A DNA stretch of 64,000 nucleotides from Bullifex porci (GTDB taxonomy: Bacteria; Spirochaetota; Spirochaetia; Sphaerochaetales; Sphaerochaetaceae). Position numbers and translations under genes: made by a program. The stretch is taken from positions 1 to 64,000 of the forward strand of contig NZ_VUNN01000004.1 in assembly GCF_009695635.1 (NCBI RefSeq), read 5' to 3'. Position 1 is the stretch's first letter. Each line of letters starts with the position of its first letter. Positions 57,464 to 64,000 of the stretch are shown piece by piece. The notes beneath the pieces are model-generated. The model was given only the letters and a program-made list of their open reading frames with translations. It did no database searches and was not told the DNA's origin.

Positions 57464-59140
57464 TTAATAAGCCTTATCATGGACGCCAGCAACAGCTCTT
57501 CCTGATGGCTCATTCATATGCTTAAATGCTTCATCCCACTCGAGAGCCTTAGCAGTTGAGCATGCAACAGATGCTTCATGAGGTACACACTTAGCAGCTG
57601 ATTCAGATGGGAAGTGACGAGCAAAGATTGATCTATAGTAATACTCCTCCTTAGTTGCAGGTGTATTTATAGGGAATCTCTTATCTGCAAGTGCAAACTG
57701 AGCATCACTTACCTCTTCGCTAGTAAGCTTCTTTAAGGTATCAATCCAAGAGTATCCTACACCATCACTAAACTGCTCTTTTTGTCTCCAAACAATTTCC
57801 TCTGGCAAATAGTCTTTAAAGGCTTCTCTTAAAATCCACTTTTCAATTCTGTGCTTTCCATTTTCATCTACAGCCATCTTTGCCTTTGGGTTTATGCGCA
57901 TAGCTGTATCCATAAATTCCTTATCAAGGAATGGAACTCTTCCCTCAACACCCCAAGCTGCAAGTGCTTTGTTTGCTCTTAAGCAGTCATAGAGATGTAG
58001 TTTTGAGAGCTTTCTAACTGTTTCCTCATGGAACTCCTTTGCATTTGGAGCCTTATGGAAATATAAGTATCCACCAAATAGCTCATCTGAGCCCTCTCCA
58101 GAGAGTACCATCTTAATACCCATACTCTTAATTACTCTTGCCAAGAGGAACATAGGTGTAGAAGCTCTTACTGTAGTAATATCATATGTTTCAAGGTGGT
58201 AAATAACATCATCAATAGCATCAAGAGCTTCCTGTATTGTAAAGTGAACCTCATGGTGTACAGTTCCAATGAAATCAGCGGCCTTTTTAGCTGCTATTAA
58301 ATCAGGAGAACCCTCAAGACCAATTGCGAAGGAGTGTAAGCGTGGCCACCAAGCAGCTTCTGCATCCCCACTCTCAATTCTGTTCTTAGCAAACTTTGCA
58401 GTAACTGCAGCAATAATAGAGCTATCAAGACCACCAGAAAGTAATACGCCATAAGGTACATCACTCATCATCTGTCTTTTTACAGCTTCCTCAAGAGCAG
58501 TTCTAAGAGCATCAACAGAGGCATCATTATCCTTTACATTATCATAGCTTTCCCAATCTCTCTTATACCACTGAACAGTTTTTCCAGTCTCTGATGAAAA
58601 GTAAGTTCCTGGCATAAACTCTGTGATAGTAGCACACTTACCTTCCAAAGCCTTTAATTCAGAAGCAACATAGTAGTGACCATCACTATCCCATCCCTGA
58701 TAAAGAGGAATAATACCGATATGGTCACGAGCGACCATGTAGGTATCCTTTTCGCTATCATATAAGCAGAAAGCAAATATACCATTTAAGTCTTCAAGGA
58801 AGTCACAGCCCTTATCCTGATAAAGAGCTAGGATTACTTCACAGTCTGATTTGGTTAGGAATTCATATTTATCCTTATATCGCTCTCTTATTTCTTGGTG
58901 GTTGTATATTTCACCATTAGCAGCAAGTACTAATTTTCCATCCTTACTATATAATGGCTGCTTACCAGATAATGGGTCAACGATTGAAAGTCTCTCATGT
59001 GAGATTACACAATCAGGGCCTGTAAAAATTCCAGACCAATCTGGTCCACGGTGACGTATCTTTCTAGACATCTCTTTAACACAATCTCTATATTGAGATG
59101 CATCCTTTGCAATGTCAAACATTCCAACGAAACCACACAT
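57464..59140 (-). CDS. asnB: Asparagine synthase B (glutamine-hydrolysing)
   Basis: Makes asparagine from aspartate, ATP and glutamine. The true start is MCGFVGMF (59138-59140): Cys2 is the glutaminase nucleophile after Met removal, and AGGGGAGGA precedes it; a 34-codon upstream extension would bury it. The glutaminase domain is residues 1-200 (RHRGPDWSG, NGEIYNH), and the synthetase domain has the PP-loop VLLSGGLDSSIIAA (about 228-241) and SGEGSDELFGGY. At 558 residues it matches bacterial AsnB. A long hairpin (59167-59199) lies at the 5-prime end of its message. Confidence 0.95.
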   Translation of the reverse strand: MCGFVGMFDIAKDASQYRDCVKEMSRKIRHRGPDWSGIFTGPDCVISHERLSIVDPLSGKQPLYSKDGKLVLAANGEIYNHQEIRERYKDKYEFLTKSDCEVILALYQDKGCDFLEDLNGIFAFCLYDSEKDTYMVARDHIGIIPLYQGWDSDGHYYVASELKALEGKCATITEFMPGTYFSSETGKTVQWYKRDWESYDNVKDNDASVDALRTALEEAVKRQMMSDVPYGVLLSGGLDSSIIAAVTAKFAKNRIESGDAEAAWWPRLHSFAIGLEGSPDLIAAKKAADFIGTVHHEVHFTIQEALDAIDDVIYHLETYDITTVRASTPMFLLARVIKSMGIKMVLSGEGSDELFGGYLYFHKAPNAKEFHEETVRKLSKLHLYDCLRANKALAAWGVEGRVPFLDKEFMDTAMRINPKAKMAVDENGKHRIEKWILREAFKDYLPEEIVWRQKEQFSDGVGYSWIDTLKKLTSEEVSDAQFALADKRFPINTPATKEEYYYRSIFARHFPSESAAKCVPHEASVACSTAKALEWDEAFKHMNEPSGRAVAGVHDKAY

Positions 59141-59166
59141 AATCCTATCCTCCCCTAAAAACGAAG

Positions 59167-59199
59167 AAAGGCGTTCTTCCCCTACGGAAAAACGCCTTT
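59167..59199 (-). promoter_or_regulatory. Long hairpin with U-tract in the asnB leader
   Basis: Fourteen pairs (one G-U) form between the complements of 59186-59199 and 59167-59180 with a five-base loop. The minus-strand RNA continues CUUCGUUUUU and then the asnB ribosome site. Because a -35 box (59237-59242) and a weak -10 (59214-59219) put the transcript start near 59207, the hairpin would be at the very 5-prime end of the message. It may be an attenuator, a stabiliser, or the terminator of the acetyltransferase gene at 59421. Confidence 0.65.
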
Positions 59200-59420
59200 G
59201 TTTTATGCACAATAAACTACAGAACTTAGCTATTTTTGTCAATATTATTGCAAATAGGCTTTAATTATAAATATTTAATCACTCTATTTGTTCTATTTTT
59301 CATACGGTTGATAACTTAAAGCGGCTACTAAACTTTTATGTTGAGCTTCTTTTGATCTCTCATCATAAAGGATTAATACATAAACATTTATATTCCCTAT
59401 ACTTCAAAATCATTAATTTA

Positions 59421-60107
59421 CTAATATATTGAATACCAATCAGAGGCTTTATCTGCTTTTACAAGACCAAGCTTTAATTGAAGGTTTTCTGAAGCTATAT
59501 TTCCATTAACAACATTGCAATACATTCTATGGTCTTTTCTCATTTCATTGATATATGAGCCCTCTAAATCATATGCAAGTCCCCTATGCTGATATTCAGG
59601 AAAAATCTCAAGAAGTCCCATAGCACCCTCACTATGCTCGGCCATAAAGCCCGCTAAATTATTATCGACAAAAATACCCCTTACAACCCCTTTTTCTAAA
59701 CGGTCTACAATGTAATCGATATCGTCGATAAGATGATAATGCTCGTGCATAACATCTTTATATGATGTATCAAGAACTCTTATATCCTGCTTTCTAACAG
59801 CTACATCCTCATCCTTTGTATAAACATAGAGTGAGCATGGAGTTTTTAAGCGATAGCCATACTCCTTCATTACTGTCGATACATGCTCTCTATGGATTGA
59901 AATTAATTCTACAGATCTTGGTAAAAGCTCTATAAATGGTCTTACATCACTATCAAAGGGAGCGATAAAACCACAATAATCATCAACTACTGTGACAATT
60001 CCATCCATACCACAATAGATTACCTTACCAATTCCTCTTTCGATTTGATCAATCAAATCTGTATAAGAGAGCATATCTCTCTTTTCTAATATTTCTTTTG
60101 GTGTCAT
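59421..60107 (-). CDS. GNAT-family acetyltransferase (two-domain)
   Basis: Protein of 228 residues. The C-terminal half (about 125-228) is a GNAT fold: GVVRGIFVDNNLAGFMAEH, LLEIFPEYQHRGLAYDLEGSYI (acetyl-CoA loop H-R-G-L-A) and NVVNGNIASENLQLKLGL. The N-terminal half is another small domain typical of FR47-like or GNAT-N proteins. The substrate is unknown. It diverges from the HAD phosphatase gene, with 54 bases between the two starts. Confidence 0.82.
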   Translation of the reverse strand: MTPKEILEKRDMLSYTDLIDQIERGIGKVIYCGMDGIVTVVDDYCGFIAPFDSDVRPFIELLPRSVELISIHREHVSTVMKEYGYRLKTPCSLYVYTKDEDVAVRKQDIRVLDTSYKDVMHEHYHLIDDIDYIVDRLEKGVVRGIFVDNNLAGFMAEHSEGAMGLLEIFPEYQHRGLAYDLEGSYINEMRKDHRMYCNVVNGNIASENLQLKLGLVKADKASDWYSIY

Positions 60108-60161
60108 AACTACTCGATATTAGCACAAATTATGATAATATCTTACTGGAGTTTTGAAAAA

Positions 60162-60947
60162 ATGATAAAAACACTATTTCTTGATATAGATGGAACACTA
60201 CTAAATAGAGCGCATATATTAACTGAAAATACTAAAGTAGCTCTAAAGGAAGCTCACGATAAAGGAGTTATTATTACTCTTTGCTCAGGAAGAGCTCGTG
60301 ATGGTCTTTTAGAAATAACAGATAATCTCCCCTTTAAACCATATTTAGCAACCTTAAATGGGGCATATATTCTTGATAATAATGGCAATGTTATTAATGA
60401 GCATTACTTTGAATATGAAACTCTAGAAAAGCTTGAAGAGCTAAGAAAGGAATGTGGGGTTGGCTTATTATACTTTCCTGAAGGTAGCTGGGGAGCTAAT
60501 AGTGATGATGAAGAGTATAAGGATGAGCTTAGTATTGTTAAACGCCCTGGAATACAAATGAACATTTTAGAGTATGCTAAGTCTAAAAAAATACATAAAT
60601 ATTTAACTGTAGGTGATAGTGAGAAAAATAAAGTTTTTATCCAAAGAGCTAAAAAGCTACTACCTGAGCTTATGATAGTTCCTTCCTCATCAAGATATGT
60701 TGAAGTAAATACACCTCAATGTGATAAAGGTTCTGCAGTTAAGGATATTTGTGCACATCTAAACTGTGATATAGAAAATACATATTGCTTTGGTGACTTT
60801 GATAACGATATTGCGATGTTCAAGGTTTGTAGGCACCCTATAGCAATGGCTAATGCAGTTGATAAAATAAAAGCCTTAGCAGAGCACATTACACTCTCCT
60901 GTGATGAGGATGGTGTTGCTTATGGAATAAAAAAGTGGGTTATATGA
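60162..60947 (+). CDS. Cof-type HAD-family phosphatase
   Basis: Sugar or nucleotide phosphatase of 261 residues. Motif I is LFLDIDGTLLN with the nucleophile Asp, motif II SGRARDG, motif III Lys in CDKGSAVKDIC, and motif IV FGDFDNDIAMF. The CapC2 cap domain between residues 85 and 190 is that of the Cof subfamily. I start at the ATG 60162-60164, with GGAG ten bases upstream; the frame extends ten codons more without a better site. It overlaps the methyltransferase gene by four bases. Confidence 0.87.
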   Translation: MIKTLFLDIDGTLLNRAHILTENTKVALKEAHDKGVIITLCSGRARDGLLEITDNLPFKPYLATLNGAYILDNNGNVINEHYFEYETLEKLEELRKECGVGLLYFPEGSWGANSDDEEYKDELSIVKRPGIQMNILEYAKSKKIHKYLTVGDSEKNKVFIQRAKKLLPELMIVPSSSRYVEVNTPQCDKGSAVKDICAHLNCDIENTYCFGDFDNDIAMFKVCRHPIAMANAVDKIKALAEHITLSCDEDGVAYGIKKWVI

Positions 60948-61708
60948 TCAATAGAGAAAACTATACAAATGAGAATTCAAAGGTTGTTGATTCCTGGGTA
61001 AAGAATGGTTGGCTTTGGTCAATTCCAGTTTCTCATGAAGCATATTTAAAAGCAAAGGAAGGAGAATATGATATCGTTCTTACTCCTACAAAAAGCGTAC
61101 CACATGAGTGGTTTGGTCCATTAAATGGAAAACGAGTATTAGCTCTTGCATCTGGTGGTGGTCAACAAGGTCCTATTTTTAAAGCTCTTGGTGCAGATGT
61201 TACAGTCCTAGATTACTCAGATATGCAGCTTGAAAGAGAAAAGGAAGTTGCAATAAGAGAGGGATATGAAATTAAGCTTGTAAAAGCTGATATGTCAAAG
61301 CCTCTTCCCTTTGATGACTCCTCCTTTGATTTAATATTTAACCCTGTATCAACATGCTATATTGAGAAAATTGAACCTCTTTGGAAGGAGTGCTATAGAA
61401 TCCTTTCAAAGGATGGGATCTTACTAACAGGTGTTGATAATGGAATTAACTACATAGTAAAGGATATAGATGAAAGAGAAATTACACATTCTCTTCCATT
61501 TAATCCACTTGAGAATCCTTTGCTTATGGAGGAGCTGATGAAAGATGATGCTGGCATTCAGTTCTCTCATACCCTAGGCGAACATTTAACTGCACTCTTA
61601 AATGCAGGCTTTAAGCTAACAAATATCTTTGAAGACACTAATGGAGATGGACATCTACACGAATTAAATATCCCAACCTTTGCGGCAATAAGAGTAATAA
61701 AAGAATAA
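60944..61708 (+). CDS. Class I SAM-dependent methyltransferase
   Basis: Protein of 254 residues with a Rossmann SAM-binding core: RVLALASGGGQQG (motif I, about 63-75), VTVLDYSDMQL, DMSKPLPFDDSSFDLIFNPVSTCYI, and LWKECYRILSKDGILL (motif post III). It begins at the ATG overlapping the HAD stop (ATGA). It resembles small-molecule methyltransferases of the UbiE type, substrate unknown. A terminator follows at 61768-61796. Confidence 0.87.
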   Translation: MINRENYTNENSKVVDSWVKNGWLWSIPVSHEAYLKAKEGEYDIVLTPTKSVPHEWFGPLNGKRVLALASGGGQQGPIFKALGADVTVLDYSDMQLEREKEVAIREGYEIKLVKADMSKPLPFDDSSFDLIFNPVSTCYIEKIEPLWKECYRILSKDGILLTGVDNGINYIVKDIDEREITHSLPFNPLENPLLMEELMKDDAGIQFSHTLGEHLTALLNAGFKLTNIFEDTNGDGHLHELNIPTFAAIRVIKE

Positions 61709-61733
61709 TTGATTATATCTAGATTTAGAATAA

Positions 61734-61796
61734 GGGAAATTAGATGAAAAATTTCCCCTAATTAGTTAGAGTCCCCAAATTAATGAGGACTCTTTT
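61734..61796. terminator. Convergent terminators between the methyltransferase gene and glgA
   Basis: First hairpin GGGAAATT/AATTTCCC (61734-61757) and second hairpin AGAGTCC/GGACTCT (61768-61793) followed by TTT on the plus strand. The second also reads as a terminator on the minus strand only weakly. Together they separate two converging transcripts. Confidence 0.7.
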
Positions 61797-61801
61797 AACT
61801 C

Positions 61802-63259
61802 TTACATTCTATTGTAAAGATCCATATAAATCTTTGAAGAATTAGTCCAAGACCAATCTTCCTTCATGCCACGCTTTTGCATATTCTCCCACTCCTTTCT
61901 ATTGTTTGTGTAGAGATTATAAGCTGCATTAATTCTATCTAAAAGCTCACCAGAGAAGTAGTTTCTAAATGAAAATCCTGTACCTGTTCCATCGAATTCA
62001 TTATATGGCTTAACAGTATCCTTAAGACCACCTACCTCGTGTACTATTGGAATTGTACCATATCTAAGTGAGATTAACTGTGTTAAGCCACATGGCTCAA
62101 ATGCAGATGGAACTAAGAGAGCATCACAGCCTGCATAGATTTTGTGAGCAAGAGCATCTGAGTAGCAAATCTTTGCTCTAACCTTGTTATAGTACTTACC
62201 TTCATAATATCTAAACATATCCTCATAGTTTCTAGCACCAGTACCAAGAACAACTATGTTGATATTCATATTACAAAGGCGATCCATAATGTTATCGATT
62301 AAATCTAAGCCCTTTTGGTCTGTGAGACGTGAAACAAGACCGATTGTAAATACATTCTCATCTTCCTTAAGGCCGAGCTCTTTCTGAAGTGCTTTCTTAT
62401 TAGCAGCTCTACCCTTCTTTAGGGTCTTTGTATTGTAATTAGCTACAAGCTTATCATCCTTTGAAGGATTCCAAATATCATAGTCGATACCATTGATAAT
62501 TCCCCAAAGTCTCTCTCTTCTCCAAGCAAGGATATCATCTAAGCCATCACCAAAGGCTGGAGTTTGAATCTCTTGAGCATATGTATTACTTACTGTTGTG
62601 ATGTAATCACAATAGGTAAGAGCACCTCTCATCATAGAACAGTTCCAGCTATTTTGTGGAATAGATGTATCTTGGAAAGGACTTACTAAACGACCTGGAA
62701 CAAAGCATTCATCTGGAAGCTTTGATACCCACTTAATGTGACCAACATCCCAAGTACCCTGGAATCTTAGGTTGTGGATAGTCATTATTGTTCTAATACC
62801 TCTAAAGAATTCATCTCCCTGGAATACTGTATTTAAGTAAACAGGTACTAATGCTGACTGCCAGTCATGACAGTGGATGATATCTGGTCTAAAGCCAATT
62901 AATGGGAGTGCTGATAAACAAGCCTTTGAAAAATAAGCAAATCTCTCAAGATCCTGATATAAATCATAGTATGGAACCATACCACCAAAATATTGTTCAT
63001 TATCAATAAAGTAATATGTAATACCATCGAGCTCTAGCTGATGAACACCAACATATACTCTATTATCCATTTGGAAATAGTAGATACACTTTGCATTCTC
63101 TCTATACTTTGGAGCAATAGCTCTATAGTTTGGAAGCATTACACGTACATCATATTCTTTTTTATCGAAACTCTTAGGTAGCGCTCCTACAACATCTGCA
63201 AGTCCACCAGTCTTAACAAATGGTACACATTCGGAGGCAACAAATAATATTTTTTTCAT
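61802..63259 (-). CDS. glgA: Glycogen synthase (ADP-glucose type) GlgA
   Basis: Transfers glucose from ADP-glucose to growing glycogen, GT5 family, 485 residues, typical length. It starts MKKILFVASECVPFVKTGGLADVVGALPK, with the KTGGL substrate-binding motif at about 16-20. The central IIHCHDWQSALVP and the C-terminal lobe SAFEPCGLTQLISLRYGTIPIVHEVGGL with the catalytic Glu are present. GGAAGGGAA precedes the ATG. It indicates that the organism stores glycogen. No other glg genes are in the window. Confidence 0.95.
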   Translation of the reverse strand: MKKILFVASECVPFVKTGGLADVVGALPKSFDKKEYDVRVMLPNYRAIAPKYRENAKCIYYFQMDNRVYVGVHQLELDGITYYFIDNEQYFGGMVPYYDLYQDLERFAYFSKACLSALPLIGFRPDIIHCHDWQSALVPVYLNTVFQGDEFFRGIRTIMTIHNLRFQGTWDVGHIKWVSKLPDECFVPGRLVSPFQDTSIPQNSWNCSMMRGALTYCDYITTVSNTYAQEIQTPAFGDGLDDILAWRRERLWGIINGIDYDIWNPSKDDKLVANYNTKTLKKGRAANKKALQKELGLKEDENVFTIGLVSRLTDQKGLDLIDNIMDRLCNMNINIVVLGTGARNYEDMFRYYEGKYYNKVRAKICYSDALAHKIYAGCDALLVPSAFEPCGLTQLISLRYGTIPIVHEVGGLKDTVKPYNEFDGTGTGFSFRNYFSGELLDRINAAYNLYTNNRKEWENMQKRGMKEDWSWTNSSKIYMDLYNRM

Positions 63260-63363
63260 ATACCTTTTTCCCTTCCTTTTTACATTTTTATTAAAACATG
63301 TATAGATTTAAAAAAAAAGTAAAAAAACTTGAAAATAACGCATTAAATTCATATTCTCACACC

Positions 63364-64000
63364 ATGCATAAGTTAAAAGATATTTACAAAAATGATTCAT
63401 CATATAAAGCATTTCTGCTTTCTCTTTTATGTGTAGGTGTCTCCTATGGGCTATATAAAGGTATTCTCGACAACTACCTAGCTCAGGTTGTTAAAATGGG
63501 AGAATTTGATAGAGGTGTTACAGAATTCTTTAGAGAGCTTCCAGGATTTTTATTAATATTCATTCTAGCCTTTTTAGTTGAAGTCTCTGTTGAAAACACA
63601 TATAAGCTTGGTGCCTTTATAATGCTTATAGGACTTGCTTTAATCGCTGCGCTTCCACCCTCTAAGGTTTTAGTAATCATTGCAATTTGTGTCTATTCAA
63701 CAGGAGAGCACATACAGCTTGGTATGAAGAACACGCTCTCTATTAACTATGCAAATAAAGGGTGTGGCGGTATTTCTATGGGCATTCAAAATGCTATTTC
63801 AAACTTTGGAAATATCGGTGGATATATTATTGTTGCTATTATCTTTGCTCTTCTTTCAAGTATAACAGCATTTAAAACAATATTTATAACATCATTAATC
63901 ATACTTCTTTTAAGCTGTGTAATTAACCAAGCCCTTAAAAGTGATGGAAAAGCTAGAAAGAACAGTAGTCGATTTTACTTCAGAAAAAAGTTTAATAAAT
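63364..64000 (+). CDS. MFS transporter, N-terminal part (partial)
   Basis: An open frame from ATG 63364 to the right edge with no stop, 212 codons visible. The product starts MHKLKDIYKNDSSYKAF and has repeated hydrophobic segments (FLLSLLCVGVSYGLYKGIL, FLLIFILAFLVEV, KLGAFIMLIGLALIAALPP, IIVAIIFALLSSITAF), typical of a major facilitator permease with six of twelve helices seen. It also has GISMGIQNAISNFGNIGG. No good Shine-Dalgarno is visible. Substrate unknown. It diverges from glgA, with about 100 bases between. Confidence 0.75.
   Translation, partial: MHKLKDIYKNDSSYKAFLLSLLCVGVSYGLYKGILDNYLAQVVKMGEFDRGVTEFFRELPGFLLIFILAFLVEVSVENTYKLGAFIMLIGLALIAALPPSKVLVIIAICVYSTGEHIQLGMKNTLSINYANKGCGGISMGIQNAISNFGNIGGYIIVAIIFALLSSITAFKTIFITSLIILLLSCVINQALKSDGKARKNSSRFYFRKKFNK

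Noticed and set aside
57464-59242. Long AsnB form with 34 extra N-terminal residues
   Set aside because: It would bury the catalytic Cys2, overlaps the hairpin and promoter, and lacks a ribosome site, while the inner ATG has AGGGGAGGA.
1-64000. CRISPR arrays, tRNA or rRNA genes
   Set aside because: No regularly spaced repeats, cloverleaf patterns or rRNA-like tracts were noticed while reading; the repeats found are short dyads.

Overview
The window is AT-rich and looks like a chromosome segment of a host-associated, fermentative spirochaete (Spirochaetota, Sphaerochaeta/Treponema-like; an inference, not a proof). The main reason is the run of solute-binding proteins whose signal peptides end in FAGG-S/A/E without a lipobox cysteine, a style common in that phylum, together with heavy investment in import of host and bacterial-wall nutrients. 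No rRNA, tRNA or CRISPR array was seen.

Layout. 1-5740: a sulfatase / LacI regulator / sugar ABC transporter operon (minus strand) with a consensus promoter and a LacI-type operator; the last permease gene is cut short next to the start of a probable mobile-element gene. 5797-6929: an Rpn-type nuclease gene with a strong internal start, followed by a recent stand-alone copy of its C-terminal segment. 7162-19146: a peptide and cysteine catabolism block (two paralogous GntR regulators, an Opp-type peptide ABC transporter, dipeptidase PepV, peptidase T, a UroD-family protein, cysteine desulfidase); the same palindrome sits on the opp and cysteine desulfidase promoters. 19251-28193: an accessory island with a lipoprotein, an HNH protein, and a five-gene operon of DNA cytosine methyltransferase, unknown protein, SNF2 helicase, MORC/MutL-like GHKL ATPase and HNH nuclease, probably a restriction-type defence system. 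28506-35187: a sialic-acid-type cluster (NanA-like lyase, TRAP transporter, HpcH/HpaI aldolase, divergent dehydrogenase and GntR/LacI hybrid regulator). 35234-39734: a DMT exporter, two nuclease-tailed AAA ATPases and an XRE regulator. 39787-50428: an eleven-gene MurNAc / muropeptide operon (EIIC, MurQ, BadF-type kinase, two esterases, a five-gene ABC transporter, RpiR regulator). 50593-52297: a membrane hydrolase and a second Rpn nuclease. 52357-56633: a methionine ABC transporter locus. 56933-64000: two acetyltransferases, AsnB, a HAD phosphatase, a methyltransferase, glycogen synthase and the start of an MFS transporter.

How the genes work together: sulfatase, sialic acid lyase, MurNAc-6-P etherase and peptide systems fit a gut organism living on mucin glycans, sialic acid, peptidoglycan fragments and peptides.

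The most unusual signals are at the methionine locus. Two short translated leaders, each with a Met-Cys-Met ... Ser-Met-Met-Met core, precede metN and metQ, and the metN leader is followed by a terminator whose 5-prime arm can pair with the end of the leader ORF, as expected for ribosome-mediated attenuation by methionine. The methionine-binding protein itself appears circularly permuted. Next in interest are the two Rpn nucleases with ribosome-binding sites for in-frame intragenic small proteins, one of which has a free-standing duplicate, and the MORC-like ATPase defence operon.
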